Origin: Zygnema cylindricum
Taxonomy: Eukaryota > Streptophyta > Zygnematophyceae > Zygnematales > Zygnemataceae
Reading direction: 5' to 3'
Assembly (NCBI GenBank): GCA_037447655.1
Contig: JBBHKE010003572.1
Location: forward strand, 1 to 62,000
DNA length: 62,000 bases
Part shown: positions 1-9,922 of the stretch, piece by piece
How positions within the stretch are numbered: the stretch's first letter is position 1
Layout: every line of letters starts with the position of its first letter
Program-made: the position numbers and the translations under genes
The notes under the pieces: model-generated
What the model was told of the DNA's origin: nothing
The model's database searches: none
The model's input: the letters and a program-made list of their open reading frames with translations, nothing else

Positions 1-221
1 AAGTCGTTTGAATTGTCGTCGGTCGCCCTCCATGGAGAAAAAAAACAATTGTTTGCCGGGAAACAAAGTAGATACACAATTAAGGGAGAAAAAAATAACG
101 TAAAAGACGCACTTTTGGTCAGACCTTTACTTAGATCGTGCTGCTGTAAAAACGTAGACAACTATTCACCGACGGAAAATTTAACCGTTGGCCCTGCGAA
201 CTTATAGAACCGACATCCAAG

Positions 222-240
222 CGACGACACAATGTCGTCG
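222..240. repeat. Short inverted repeat, copy 1
   Basis: cgacgaca and tgtcgtcg are exact reverse complements separated by three bases. The same 19 bp recurs at 455-473 in otherwise different surroundings. Confidence 0.75.
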
Positions 241-454
241 AGCATTCAAATATGTTCGCGTTTCCCAATAGTGAATCGACGAAACAACGTTGACGCCCGC
301 GAATTACATTCGAGTATACCAACGTTGGATTGACTGAACTGATGTCGTCATTGGTTTAGACGAAACGACAAACCATTGTCCTCCGTCATTCGCACTTTCG
401 ACCAAACGAGGCGTCCTCATACATTCAATGAATTTGTCGTACCCATCATTGAAG

Positions 455-473
455 CGACGACACAATGTCGTCG
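455..473. repeat. Short inverted repeat, copy 2
   Basis: Second copy of the 19-bp palindrome at 222-240. Here the symmetry extends by one base on each side (gcgacgaca...tgtcgtcgc). Confidence 0.75.
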
Positions 474-2299
474 CATACACCGCGACAAAGACCCTTCGTC
501 GCTAATACGTTGTCCCCACAAGGAAATCGTAGGACGCGATGAAAATAATACCAAAATATAACAAGACAATGCATACCAACCGACAACATAAAAAAACACG
601 CACTAATGGCGAGGCAATGACTAGTTAGGATGTAGATTGAGAAAGAAAGGTTGCGGTCCAACAAAATAATGTACAAATACTTTAGAAGCACAACAATAAT
701 AAAATAAAACAACGCATTGTGAATGGAAATAATAAACCTTTTGCACCTTTAAATTATGCACTACAATACTAAAATTTGTCACTGTCGTACCTAGTCTACT
801 ACCTTTGTGAATTTGTGGAACGCTGACAAGTTTCATGGCTAAATAACGAAAATAGAATGTGTTGTAGAACCTTGTGATCGTAACCTTTTCATTCCAAAAC
901 TGATCACGAATCAGTAAATCTAGTTTACTGTTAAAACGGTGATAACAAAATCACGTGGCCTCTCGCCACCATGACTCTGTTCGGGACAATGAAAGTCGTC
1001 ATCCTCTTAAAGAAATACTTTTCCGTACAAACGGGATAAGTACGACTGGCGTAACTAATACACTCCTCAATTACTTTTCTTCTTCAAACAAATGTTATGA
1101 ATTGTAAAGGAAAATAACAAAATTTTGAGGTTCGACTCCTGATTTGTCTTCAAATTCTATGTAATTACCTCGATCGCCTCTACTTGAAATTCTACGACTT
1201 CGGTCCTTTCTAAATCCACGACATTGTTTACCTCTTCCACGTTCTCTTTTGGAACATTTATCAAAGTGAGTGTGTTGACATATGTGTTCTCTGTTTTATT
1301 TATTAAACGACGTAATTTGAGCCACTTGTTAAAACTATTTTTCCAACTAATTAGAAGGCATCATCGTTGTTCACTCTATTTCTACCCAAATCTTTCTTCT
1401 CCACCTTTGTAGTTTTTTTCCGTTTTCAGGCTTTCTTTGCCTTGTCGTCTTTACTTTCACATCTTTCACGATTGTTGGAGGTACGGCTTCGCTCTTTTTT
1501 CTTTATTTTCTTCTTCCCTTCTTCTTTTGGTTCTCTATGATCCTCCTTGACAAACTTTAGCCGCACATCAAACTATTGTTCTTTCGTCTAAAACAGATCG
1601 TGAAAATCTCCAAAACGTAAAGCCTCCCAAGCGATGAGTAAAAAAATCCAATAAAATCCAATAAACAGTCATATTAAATGACACCCTCTTCATACGTAAT
1701 CCGTAGGCAAACAATTACCAAAGATTAATGCAAAATATCGCACAAAGTTTCATGACATTTTAGATTCTAAGGAGTGCATGAACAATACTTAACATAAGAA
1801 GCAAGTATGAACAATAAAAACCACTTGAAGTCTAACCTCACACATTTCGTTGCAATGACAAAGGTATAACAAAAATTATGTCTCCCGTTTAAGCACCTCT
1901 CACACACTCGACGGCTCTAAAGTAGTACATCCTGGTCCTTATTTTTTCACACCATTAATATTTCTACTAAAAACGCTCATATTTTTAAATACATTTTTGA
2001 GTTGCATACAAATAGTGCTCCAAATAACAGTAATCTTAACCAACCAACATAAATGAAGCAACTTCGATGAATTGCAATTGACAAGCATTAAACGACTTTC
2101 TATGGTGCAAATTTAATCACGAATTTGTTTTTTTAAGCTTTAACTCCAAATTGATTATTTTTTAGTGTTGTGTATCGGTAACCATTTACCGATAATCGAT
2201 ATGTACCTCTTTTTGCATAGTTGTTCAATTCGTACAGATTTGGAATTTTTTATGGATTAGTATACGTTGATTTTATAATTTTCTATATTTCGTCTATTT

Positions 2300-2810
2300 T
2301 CGTTATAGGACGTACGGAAATGTACGGAAATTGTCCCTTTAACCCTAAAAAAAATCTTAAAAAATCCTAAAACGTATAGAAAAATATGGAAATGTACAAA
2401 ATTATAAATAAATTGTATCATAAAAACCTCAAAAGTACGGAAAATGTAGGTTTGTTTTACTAAAATATACAAGATTATACGGAATGTAAGAGAACGTACC
2501 CTAAAAATTCTAAAATCCCCCGTAAATAACCCTAAAAGTTACCGAATTACAATGACAATGTATATAAATGTACCGAAAATTTAAGGTGGTTGAACTGAAA
2601 TATACGGGAATGTACGAGAATGTACCCTAATAACCCTAAAATCTTAGCAGTTAAAATTACGGAAATATACGGACACTAAATGTACAAAAAATACATGTAC
2701 GGAAAAAGACAGTTATTCTGAAATATAAGAGAGTGTACCATAAAAACCCTAAAATTCCCTTTAAAAAACCCTAAAAGTACTAAAATGTAGATACAGTATG
2801 TAAATGTATG
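2300..2810. repeat. Degenerate tandem repeat with CCCTAAA-like motifs
   Basis: A block of similar units starts near 2452, 2587 and 2711. Each unit contains a version of 'act(g/a)aaatata', then 'g(a/t)gtacc(c)taa', then one or two 'accctaaaa' motifs. Spacing is about 135 and 123 bp. The motif accctaaa resembles the plant telomere repeat, but the copies are dispersed and not a head-to-tail heptamer array. The block reads as an old diverged minisatellite. Confidence 0.6.
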
Positions 2811-3112
2811 CAAAAACTACGATACAAAGTCGGGTATGCATTATTAACAATTCAAAGTTGTTTGATGAGAATTGTACGCAGTATTCGTGCGTTCATTTCG
2901 TGCATAAAATGAGTACTAAACAACTATGATTTTTTGACCTACTGATAATCGAGATATCGGTTCGACATATATCGGTAATGTAATTATCCCGATAGTATCT
3001 GGCCAATAACTATCAACTATAACTCCCTCATGAGCTCCCTCATGTGGTACAAAATAGATTGTGAAAGAATTTCCAAAAGCCCCCTGTAACTATATCTAGT
3101 ACGGTATATACA

Positions 3113-3423
<311 letters not shown>

Positions 3424-3788
3424 CCCCCTTTGTACCTCGATGGTTTTTCCAAAGATTTACTTCTTTTATTATATCTCCGTAGTCATGACATACATTATTT
3501 ATGTACTATAGTTTTGCTCTTTTCATACGGACCACCCCTCCCAAAAATTATCGTCGATGGTTTTTGCCGGTACCGGAGCAGATATAGCGGGACCCCTCAC
3601 CTTTTAATAACCGATAATTATCGTTATTAGTTTTATCGCAATTGGGTTTTCCCCGAGACAGAAGACTACAATTTTGCCTTTATTCATACGTTCATGGCAA
3701 TCGTCCATTGGTGTCCATCAGGCGGTTGATGTGTCAGTTTAACATTAAGGCTCATCTGGTCCGAATTGAATTTTGCCTCTGTAAACTA

Positions 3789-4008
3789 CACCTTTAATCG
3801 CTATTAGGGTTAATATTTTTTTTCGCCACTCAAAACATCCTTTCTCCGTACACAGTTTTCCGATTTTCAATTTGAGACCGCCAATCGGAACCTGAGAATC
3901 TTACCTTTCAATCGCAACCGTCAAATCTACAATCGGATATGCGTGTACGGAGAAAAGATGTTTAACAGACGAAAAAAACATTAACACAAATTATTCCATC
4001 GGCGCTGT
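3789..4008. mobile_element. Decayed MITE of the TA-flanked family
   Basis: The left end (TA then cacctttaatcgctattagggttaatattttt) matches the left end of the MITE at 8549-8749. The two copies share an internal core: ctccgtacac, cgattttcaatttgagaccg, ggaacctgagaat and cgtgtacggagaaaag. The right terminal repeat has decayed (cattaacacaaattattcc), so the right boundary is approximate. No coding capacity. Confidence 0.7.
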
Positions 4009-4451
4009 TGATACTTTTTCTATTTTTTTTCTCTTCGTTAAGTTTTTGTACGAATTGATCAAACGTTCGCAACCTAAACTAGATGTGCCCCTTTTATTAA
4101 TTTTTTTGGAGGATGGGAGGAGGGAGGGAGAGGGAGGTAAGTTGAATGTGGAGAAGGTCTATTGATACCAACACTTAGATATACTGTTGCAAAAAAACTA
4201 CATTTTTACTTCATTCTGATGAGAAAGTTAATAAAAACTTCATGGTGAAATCTAAACCTCTTTCCTTTATAATAACAAAGACTCTCTAAAAATACTCTAC
4301 TTTGTTTGGAAAACTTCCTTCTTTAAACCAGGAATGCCGGTTTTGTTGACAAATTGTTCGCCAAAAATGTGAAAGGTAAACGGACTCATATTTTTAAAGG
4401 CAAAACAAACTTTGTATGAACTAAATGACATGAAATTTATACCATTAAAGA

Positions 4452-4523
4452 CTCTCCGGCCGGGAATTGAACCCGGGTCTCCCGCGTGACAGGCGGGGAT
4501 ACTTACCACTATAATACCGAAGA
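4452..4523 (-). tRNA. tRNA-Asp (GUC)
   Basis: On the minus strand a 72-nt cloverleaf can be drawn. The acceptor stem TCTTCGG pairs over all seven positions (one G-T) with CCGGAGA, followed by discriminator G. The anticodon stem is CCCGC/GCGGG around loop CTGTCAC with anticodon GTC. The T stem is CCGGG/CCCGG around TTCAATT. The pol III B box (GGTTCAATTCC) fits the consensus exactly, and the D arm carries TATAGTGGTAAGTA as in eukaryotic tRNA-Asp. There is no encoded CCA and no intron. The first T4 run downstream on the minus strand is only about 60 bases away, so termination would be weak. It is probably a real nuclear tRNA gene. All stems being intact argues against a pseudogene, but the isolated setting among repeats means it could be a recent retrocopy. 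Confidence 0.9.
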
Positions 4524-6238
4524 AGTTATAATTTGAAAAATTTTTACAATTTTAATTAAAATAACAATTTTATAATTACCATACAACAGTCGTTTCCACT
4601 TTCCAAATGCCAAAGCATACACGCTATCTGATGTTAATACCGCATCTCCGATCGTACGATGCAATTCGCGTGGGACGATTCAACATCGGAACTCCTTGAG
4701 AATGTACGGAAAATGCAGTAGAAGCCGGCGCAACCCGAATTCTTTGTCGTAAACGGTGCCACGTTCAGGAGACATGAATAAAGGTATAACCGTGTACAGC
4801 CATGTGTCAAAACTATTTTCGCCACTCTGGAAACATCTTTTCCTAAAAACTGTACGGTCCTAAAGGCTTTTTCATGTTTTGTCCTTACGTTATTCTGCTC
4901 ATCGTTATTAGTGTTTAAAAATATTAGCGTAAACGTTGATTTAGTGTTCATAATGCTATTTTGTGTAATTGTGTCGAAGAAAAAAATACCTTAGCACTCA
5001 TTTTGGCAATTCAGGCCAATATCTGTGTGGAATTTTAGCGTTCACGCTGAGCTGACATCAATACTATTTCAAGTGCACGTGTACTATTGTAACTTGTCGG
5101 CATCCGCCAAGAGATAGTTGTTTGGAAGTTTTACGAAACATTGTCCAGCTTTAAAACCCTAAAATATATATATATATGAAGGGCCGCGCGGCGCGACGCG
5201 TCGTAAATTGCCCAAAATTGTAAGATTCAGCTTTGTTTGAATTCTATCAATATTAGAGAATTTGTTTGGGACATCAACGGAAAACTCGGATTGTCTTCAC
5301 TTTGCAATTCCCTAGTTTTTTTGTCTTTTAGCCGTTCCGTGTCAGTTGGAATCTGGTGTTTCGTTGTTTTTTTATTTAGGGTAAGGTTCCATTAGGGGAA
5401 AAATGCCGTTTTTTACTGAAAGCCGTACTATTTCGTACCAAAAAAAATAAAATGTCAGAAAAACAAGCCTACTGAATGAGCGATTTGATTCTCCACGTTT
5501 ATGGGCGTAAATGTGGACCGTCAGATGCATAATCGGATACGCCATCATCTGACACTTGCAGTTCGCAACAAGTGACCCAGAGTAGGCCAATTTTTAGCGC
5601 CTAAACGAATAGCATCGTGCCTCGTGGAAAAGTGAACAAATATCCACGACGACCGCGCGACCACGTGGGTACACGTCGCATATGACATGTGCCTTCCGCC
5701 AGGGAGGATGCGAAGCCACCGGAAGCCGCAAGAAAATCTTTGACGGAGGATGTTGTTTCACGCTTCTGTTACCATCCACTAACCATTCTGACATTTTCGT
5801 ACACTTTTACACATCTTAAGTTTCCTCCACCCGTACAGATTTTATTGTAAACGTCGTACAAGTCACTTTTTACCTTCGTTGGTACAAATATGTGGTCACA
5901 ATTTGCTGTCGGAGATTCTTTGAAGATTAGCAGAATCGTATCCATCTATGACGTGGACAAGTCATACTGTGCCCTGTAAAAACAATGCCGGTTACTGATC
6001 CGACACAATAGAACGATAGCTCCAGTAAATAAATTTTTGACGTTTACTAAGACCGCCTAATGGAAAAACGCTCTTACGTAGACAAGACAAAAAAAAGGAT
6101 ATGGTAACAGAAAGGTTCGTGTTTATTGTTTAGTACAGGAGTAAAATCCCCCATATTAAAATATGTCGACTATCATCGCACGGCTTTCAGAAGAATATGC
6201 TTCTGTTTTTAGAGTGGCTTCAATAATTAGTCGAAGAA
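4524..6238. other. Unassigned intergenic DNA
   Basis: No gene recognised. There is a short GC-rich patch (gggccgcgcggcgcgacgcg) near 5180-5200 immediately after a small TA run. Open frames at 4634-4951 and 5594-5794 on the minus strand have no motif I recognise and no supporting context. Confidence 0.4.
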
Positions 6239-6240
6239 TA

Positions 6241-7365
6241 CACCGTGAATCGCTATTAGCTGCACGATTCACACTAGAAATGGATGATGAATGAGATGAG
6301 GAAATGAATGTCATTTTTATTTGTTTGGACGTGAATCGCCCTTAACGTCATCTCACGTCAACAAAAACTTCGCGATGTGACTTAGGTTGCCGTACGATTA
6401 TGCAACGATGACTCAAATCCGTCCGTACCAAACCATCGGTAAAAATGGGGGAGGACGTTTCGTCAAAGTTCCAAAGAAGTTTTAAGTTTACATTTTTTTA
6501 CGTTTTATTTTAGATGATTTTGATTGGCTATTTGATAATGGGTTATCATTTAAAAAAAAATAGTTATAGTACGGATCATTCATTCGGGATACGACTTCAT
6601 TTTTTTTCTAAATCGGAAATCTGCATTCCGAAAAGGGTTTCCGGAAATGAAAATGACTTACCACAGTTGTCAAACTTTGACGCATTTGACCGTATGTTTT
6701 GTCCGCCGCTATGCTCCAAAAAGTATATTTTGTCTGTCGCTACGCTCCAAAAAGGTTGATAGCCGAGCGGTCGAGCTGTTTCGCGCCTCTGTTTTTAGTT
6801 TTTTTGCTAAATGAATGGTTTGGGAGCATTCATTTTGTCATCTCATTCACCATCCATTTCTAGTGTGAATCTTGCAAGCGTAATGAAATAGATAGCGTAA
6901 TGAAACAATTAGCGTTATTTACGCTAATTGGGAATTTCAGTTTTTTCCAAAAAAATATTTATTCTAATTTATCATTAACTCTAATTTTTCAATTGCTTTG
7001 TAATAATTGTTGGCGCATAATATCTTCACACTAAAATATGTGCATATAGAAATTGTTCAAATCATACGCCGTCACGTTTTTGTGACATCTGCGTCATTTT
7101 TTCCAGAGCACATTTACATGCGCGCGCATTAGCGTAAAAATTTTTTCTATACTTTTGTACTTGAAAAAGTACAAAATAATACGGATCTGGCAGTCCGTAC
7201 ACCACACTATTTATAAGGGCATTATATTACAGTTATGAACCCTATTAGGTGGGGTACCTCAAATAACGTTCAGAAACATTTAGAATGATTAATTCTATTT
7301 GTTAATTTGCCAAAAAAACGGGGTACCCCAATTAGAGTCATGAGCGCTAATAACAATTCACGGTG
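6241..7365. mobile_element. 1.1-kb non-autonomous DNA transposon, TA target site
   Basis: The terminal inverted repeats CACCGTGAATCGCTATTAGC (left, 6241) and the reverse complement of gctaataacaattcacggtg (right, ending 7365) match at 18 of 20 positions. Both ends are flanked by TA (6239-6240 and 7366-7367). The termini belong to the same family as the 200-bp MITEs at 7652-7874 and 8549-8749. No transposase is encoded: the largest frame (6514-6759, 81 codons) has no recognised motif. TA duplication and this terminal style fit a Tc1/mariner-like or similar family (inference). A second pair of inverted arms lies inside (6266-6310 and 6826-6871), so this may be a nested or composite element. Confidence 0.75.
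6266..6871. repeat. Internal inverted repeat, 45-bp arms
   Basis: The left arm (gattcacactagaaatggat...gaaatgaatg) and right arm (gcattcattttgtcatctcat...tagtgtgaatc) are near-perfect reverse complements over about 45 bp. They enclose about 515 bp that contains short low-complexity stretches but no gene I recognise. It may be a second element inserted inside the 6241-7365 element. Confidence 0.7.
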
Positions 7366-7651
7366 TAGTTTTTAGTATGTCTACACTTAGGTTAGTTCGT
7401 GATGGTCAACCGTTGTTAAATCAACAATTATTTTTGATTTTAATACACGTGCTGGTGACACTTGCCTGTTTGGTGTATGCTTCGGTGCATAGTGGTTTCA
7501 CTCGTACTATGCGCACGCATGAAACGCCCAAAAATAATGAATATGCGTATGGAACAAAATTCAAAATTTTATAAAATGCGTTGAACATTTAGATGCAGCC
7601 CCCCTCCCCAAAACAACAAAAATCATCCACTGTTTGTCCCACCTCAAACTA

Positions 7652-7874
7652 CCACAACCGTGAATCGTAATTAGCGTTGATGTTTTTCCGGTCTCTTAAA
7701 ACAAATTTTCTTCGTACACACATGTCGGATTGTGGATCTGAAGGTTGCGATTAAAATGTCATATTCTCAGCTTACGAATGGCAGTCTTAAATTGAAAATT
7801 GAACAAATGTGTACAGAGAAAGATGTTTTCAGTGACGATTTTTTTTTAATGCTAATTACGATTCACGGTGGTTG
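7652..7874. mobile_element. MITE of the TA-flanked family
   Basis: The inverted ends ccacaaccgtgaatcgtaat (left) and caaccaccgtgaatcgtaat (reverse complement of the right end) are followed inward on both sides by tagcgtt/tagcatt. TA flanks both ends (7650-7651, 7875-7876). The inner core has gtacacacatgtcggattg and fits the same family as 8549-8749. Confidence 0.8.
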
Positions 7875-7876
7875 TA

Positions 7877-8548
7877 CTTCCAAACGGAAGGTCTTTGAAG
7901 TTTTGCATGAGCCTCCGATGAGGTCGCACACCCTCGGATTGTGAGAGAAACCCTACGGACTTTGGTGTCATCTGATCGCCCAAATCTAGATCTTATGCAA
8001 GAAAACCGGACGTCAATGGCAGGGTCTACGAAGGTGATTGGTTTGTATGTTAATTCCCCTACGGTGTTTTATTGCAATTAGCTTCAAGGCGCCCCTCAAA
8101 GAAAAATAAAAAAGAATCAATCACCAACCAAGTTCCCTTTTTCCATTATGTGACGAAATCCAACAGCCAACATGGTGGATGATCGACGCATCCACTCTTC
8201 AATAAACACCAATAACCAAACCCACATGCGTGCACATCGGCCATAATCATGAAAAAAAACAAGGAGAAAAAAAAAGAGACGTGGAATTGAAAGCCTTCAG
8301 AGGTTATAATAGCATAAGACAACTTGTAAGTAGCCTTATGAAACATCTCATTTGACCACACAAAAGTGTTGGAAACTCATACTTTATCTTATTATATCAG
8401 ATTAGACTATTCCTTGTCTCCCCTACTAAACAAAACGTGGATCTTATTTCTTTGTTTATAGACGTCCTAAACTTGTCTAGAATAAGTCGATAGAATCTAG
8501 GCACCGGCTACCTAGGAGGGTCGCCCTGCCCGAGTTGCCTGGCAGCTA
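7877..8548. other. Unassigned DNA between MITEs
   Basis: AT-rich sequence with a poly-A/poly-purine run near 8247-8280. No domain or RNA is recognised on either strand. Confidence 0.35.
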
Positions 8549-8749
8549 CACCTTGAATCGCTATAAGGGTTAATAATTTTTTCGCCACTTAAAAAACCTT
8601 TTCTGCGTACACACTTGTCCGATTCTTAATTTAAGACCGTCAATCGGAACCTGAGAATATCATTTTTCAATCGCAACCGACAGGCGTGTACGGAGAAAAG
8701 GTGTTTTAAGCGACAAGAAAAACATTAACACTAATAACGATTCACAATG
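8549..8749. mobile_element. MITE of the TA-flanked family (best preserved short copy)
   Basis: The element is 201 bp and flanked by TA (8547-8548, 8750-8751). The termini caccttgaatcgctataaggg and the reverse complement of the right end (cattgtgaatcgttattagtg) remain alignable for about 44 bp, through gttaat...tcg(c)cact. The core includes an inner inverted pair, tgcgtacacac...gtgtacgg. Non-coding; mobilised in trans if at all. Confidence 0.85.
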
Positions 8750-8872
8750 TACTGCCACCTGATGCACCCGCGCCCAGTTGATCCACTGCCAAGGGCTAAA
8801 CAATGCCCCAAAGGGACCCAGAGACAAGAAACATGCCTTGTCAGCATACACAAGGAGCAAGATAAATGAAGT

Positions 8873-9922
8873 TGTAGAAATTTATGGTTCCTTTTTAAGT
8901 ATTTTCTAGTTCTAAATTAAAATACAGAAAGAAGTCGAGGCAGTCTATCTCTAACTTCTCTCTCCAACTTCCACACTTGTTGCAGTCACTGGGAAGTTGG
9001 AGTGGCTGCCTAGGCTATCCAGAGATTTACGGGAAATAGATTAGTTTATTTATCAATAAATTTATTTACTAAAAGGATAGATGTCCGAACCAGGATTTGA
9101 TCCTGGTACCTACGGAATAATAGATAGCCGCTAGCTGGTAGTCCTAACCGTTAAGTCTAAGACTAATGATACATGGTATTAGGTTTGATATTTATTTAAA
9201 TATTATTATGTAGGATAATTCATTTAACTGCAACTGTTTACGAGATACATAGATCCAGTTATGTAAAAGTACGGATTAAGGTACGGACAAGGAACAAGTA
9301 CCTCGCATTTGTTTCGATAGCAAAACGAATACCGCGCAGGTATTTATTACGGCAACGATTAAATATGCATTTAATCGAACAGTCGGAATGAATGCCGAGA
9401 TCGCAGAAGAGGATTTTGGCGGTTTTGGGTCATCGCCACATCGGATGACACATGGCAGAAAGACATTGGATCACGGCATCTCCGGGGATTAAGGGAGCGA
9501 ATCTGGATATACCATGTGTCGACATTTAGGCCATGTCGTACAGTATACGTACAGAAAGTACACCAACAGCTGTACTTTTGTGTACGGAAGAGTAATATGA
9601 TTGGTCCATACATCAGTAGATAGAGTTTGTGAGAGAGATACGACTTAGAAAAAATTGGTAGATATAACCCTCTCTGCTAGAGAGCTTCTGTACAAAAAGG
9701 TCAATTTTGACCCTCCATAACTTACAGCTCATGGGAGAAAATTCAGAGATTCTTTTTGCTATCGACTTAGGGGAGTCTTTCTTTCACACGGGTGAAGGTG
9801 GTCAGGGTTTTTGTTTGCCAAGGTGGCGGTTATTCTTGCTGAAACACAAAGGGGTCAGGGTTATCCTAGAGGCTTCTTCGAAGCTGTCCACTCTGACAAC
9901 TTATGGAGGTCTCAGAGTTTCA
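8873..9922 (+). repeat. copia-1 5' LTR
   Basis: 1050 bp, TG...CA. The last 20 bases before the CA end contain an ATG (9903) in frame with gag. Around 9540-9590 there is a GTAC-rich hairpin (AAAGTACA...TGTACTTT). Around 9090-9165, on the antisense strand, lies a tRNA-like stretch. Confidence 0.95.

Larger units (their letters stand above)
1..2300. other. Unassigned AT-rich DNA with short inverted repeats
   Basis: No recognisable gene. The open frames are short (under 90 codons), overlap on both strands and show no domain motif. The first 600 bases are rich in gtcgtcg/cgacgac motifs. A 19-bp near-palindrome (cgacgaca-caa-tgtcgtcg) occurs twice, at 222-240 and 455-473. Repeated short inverted motifs of this kind are typical of subterminal regions of CACTA-like DNA transposons, but no terminal repeat or transposase is visible, so this stays an inference. 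From about 600 to 2300 I see only AT-rich sequence. Confidence 0.4.

Noticed and set aside
2300-2810. Interstitial telomere
   Set aside because: CCCTAAA motifs are isolated within longer units, not consecutive heptamers.
8146-8361. 71-codon minus frame as a retroelement fragment
   Set aside because: Cys/Phe-rich but matches no gag or pol motif; the neighbouring frame gives nothing either.
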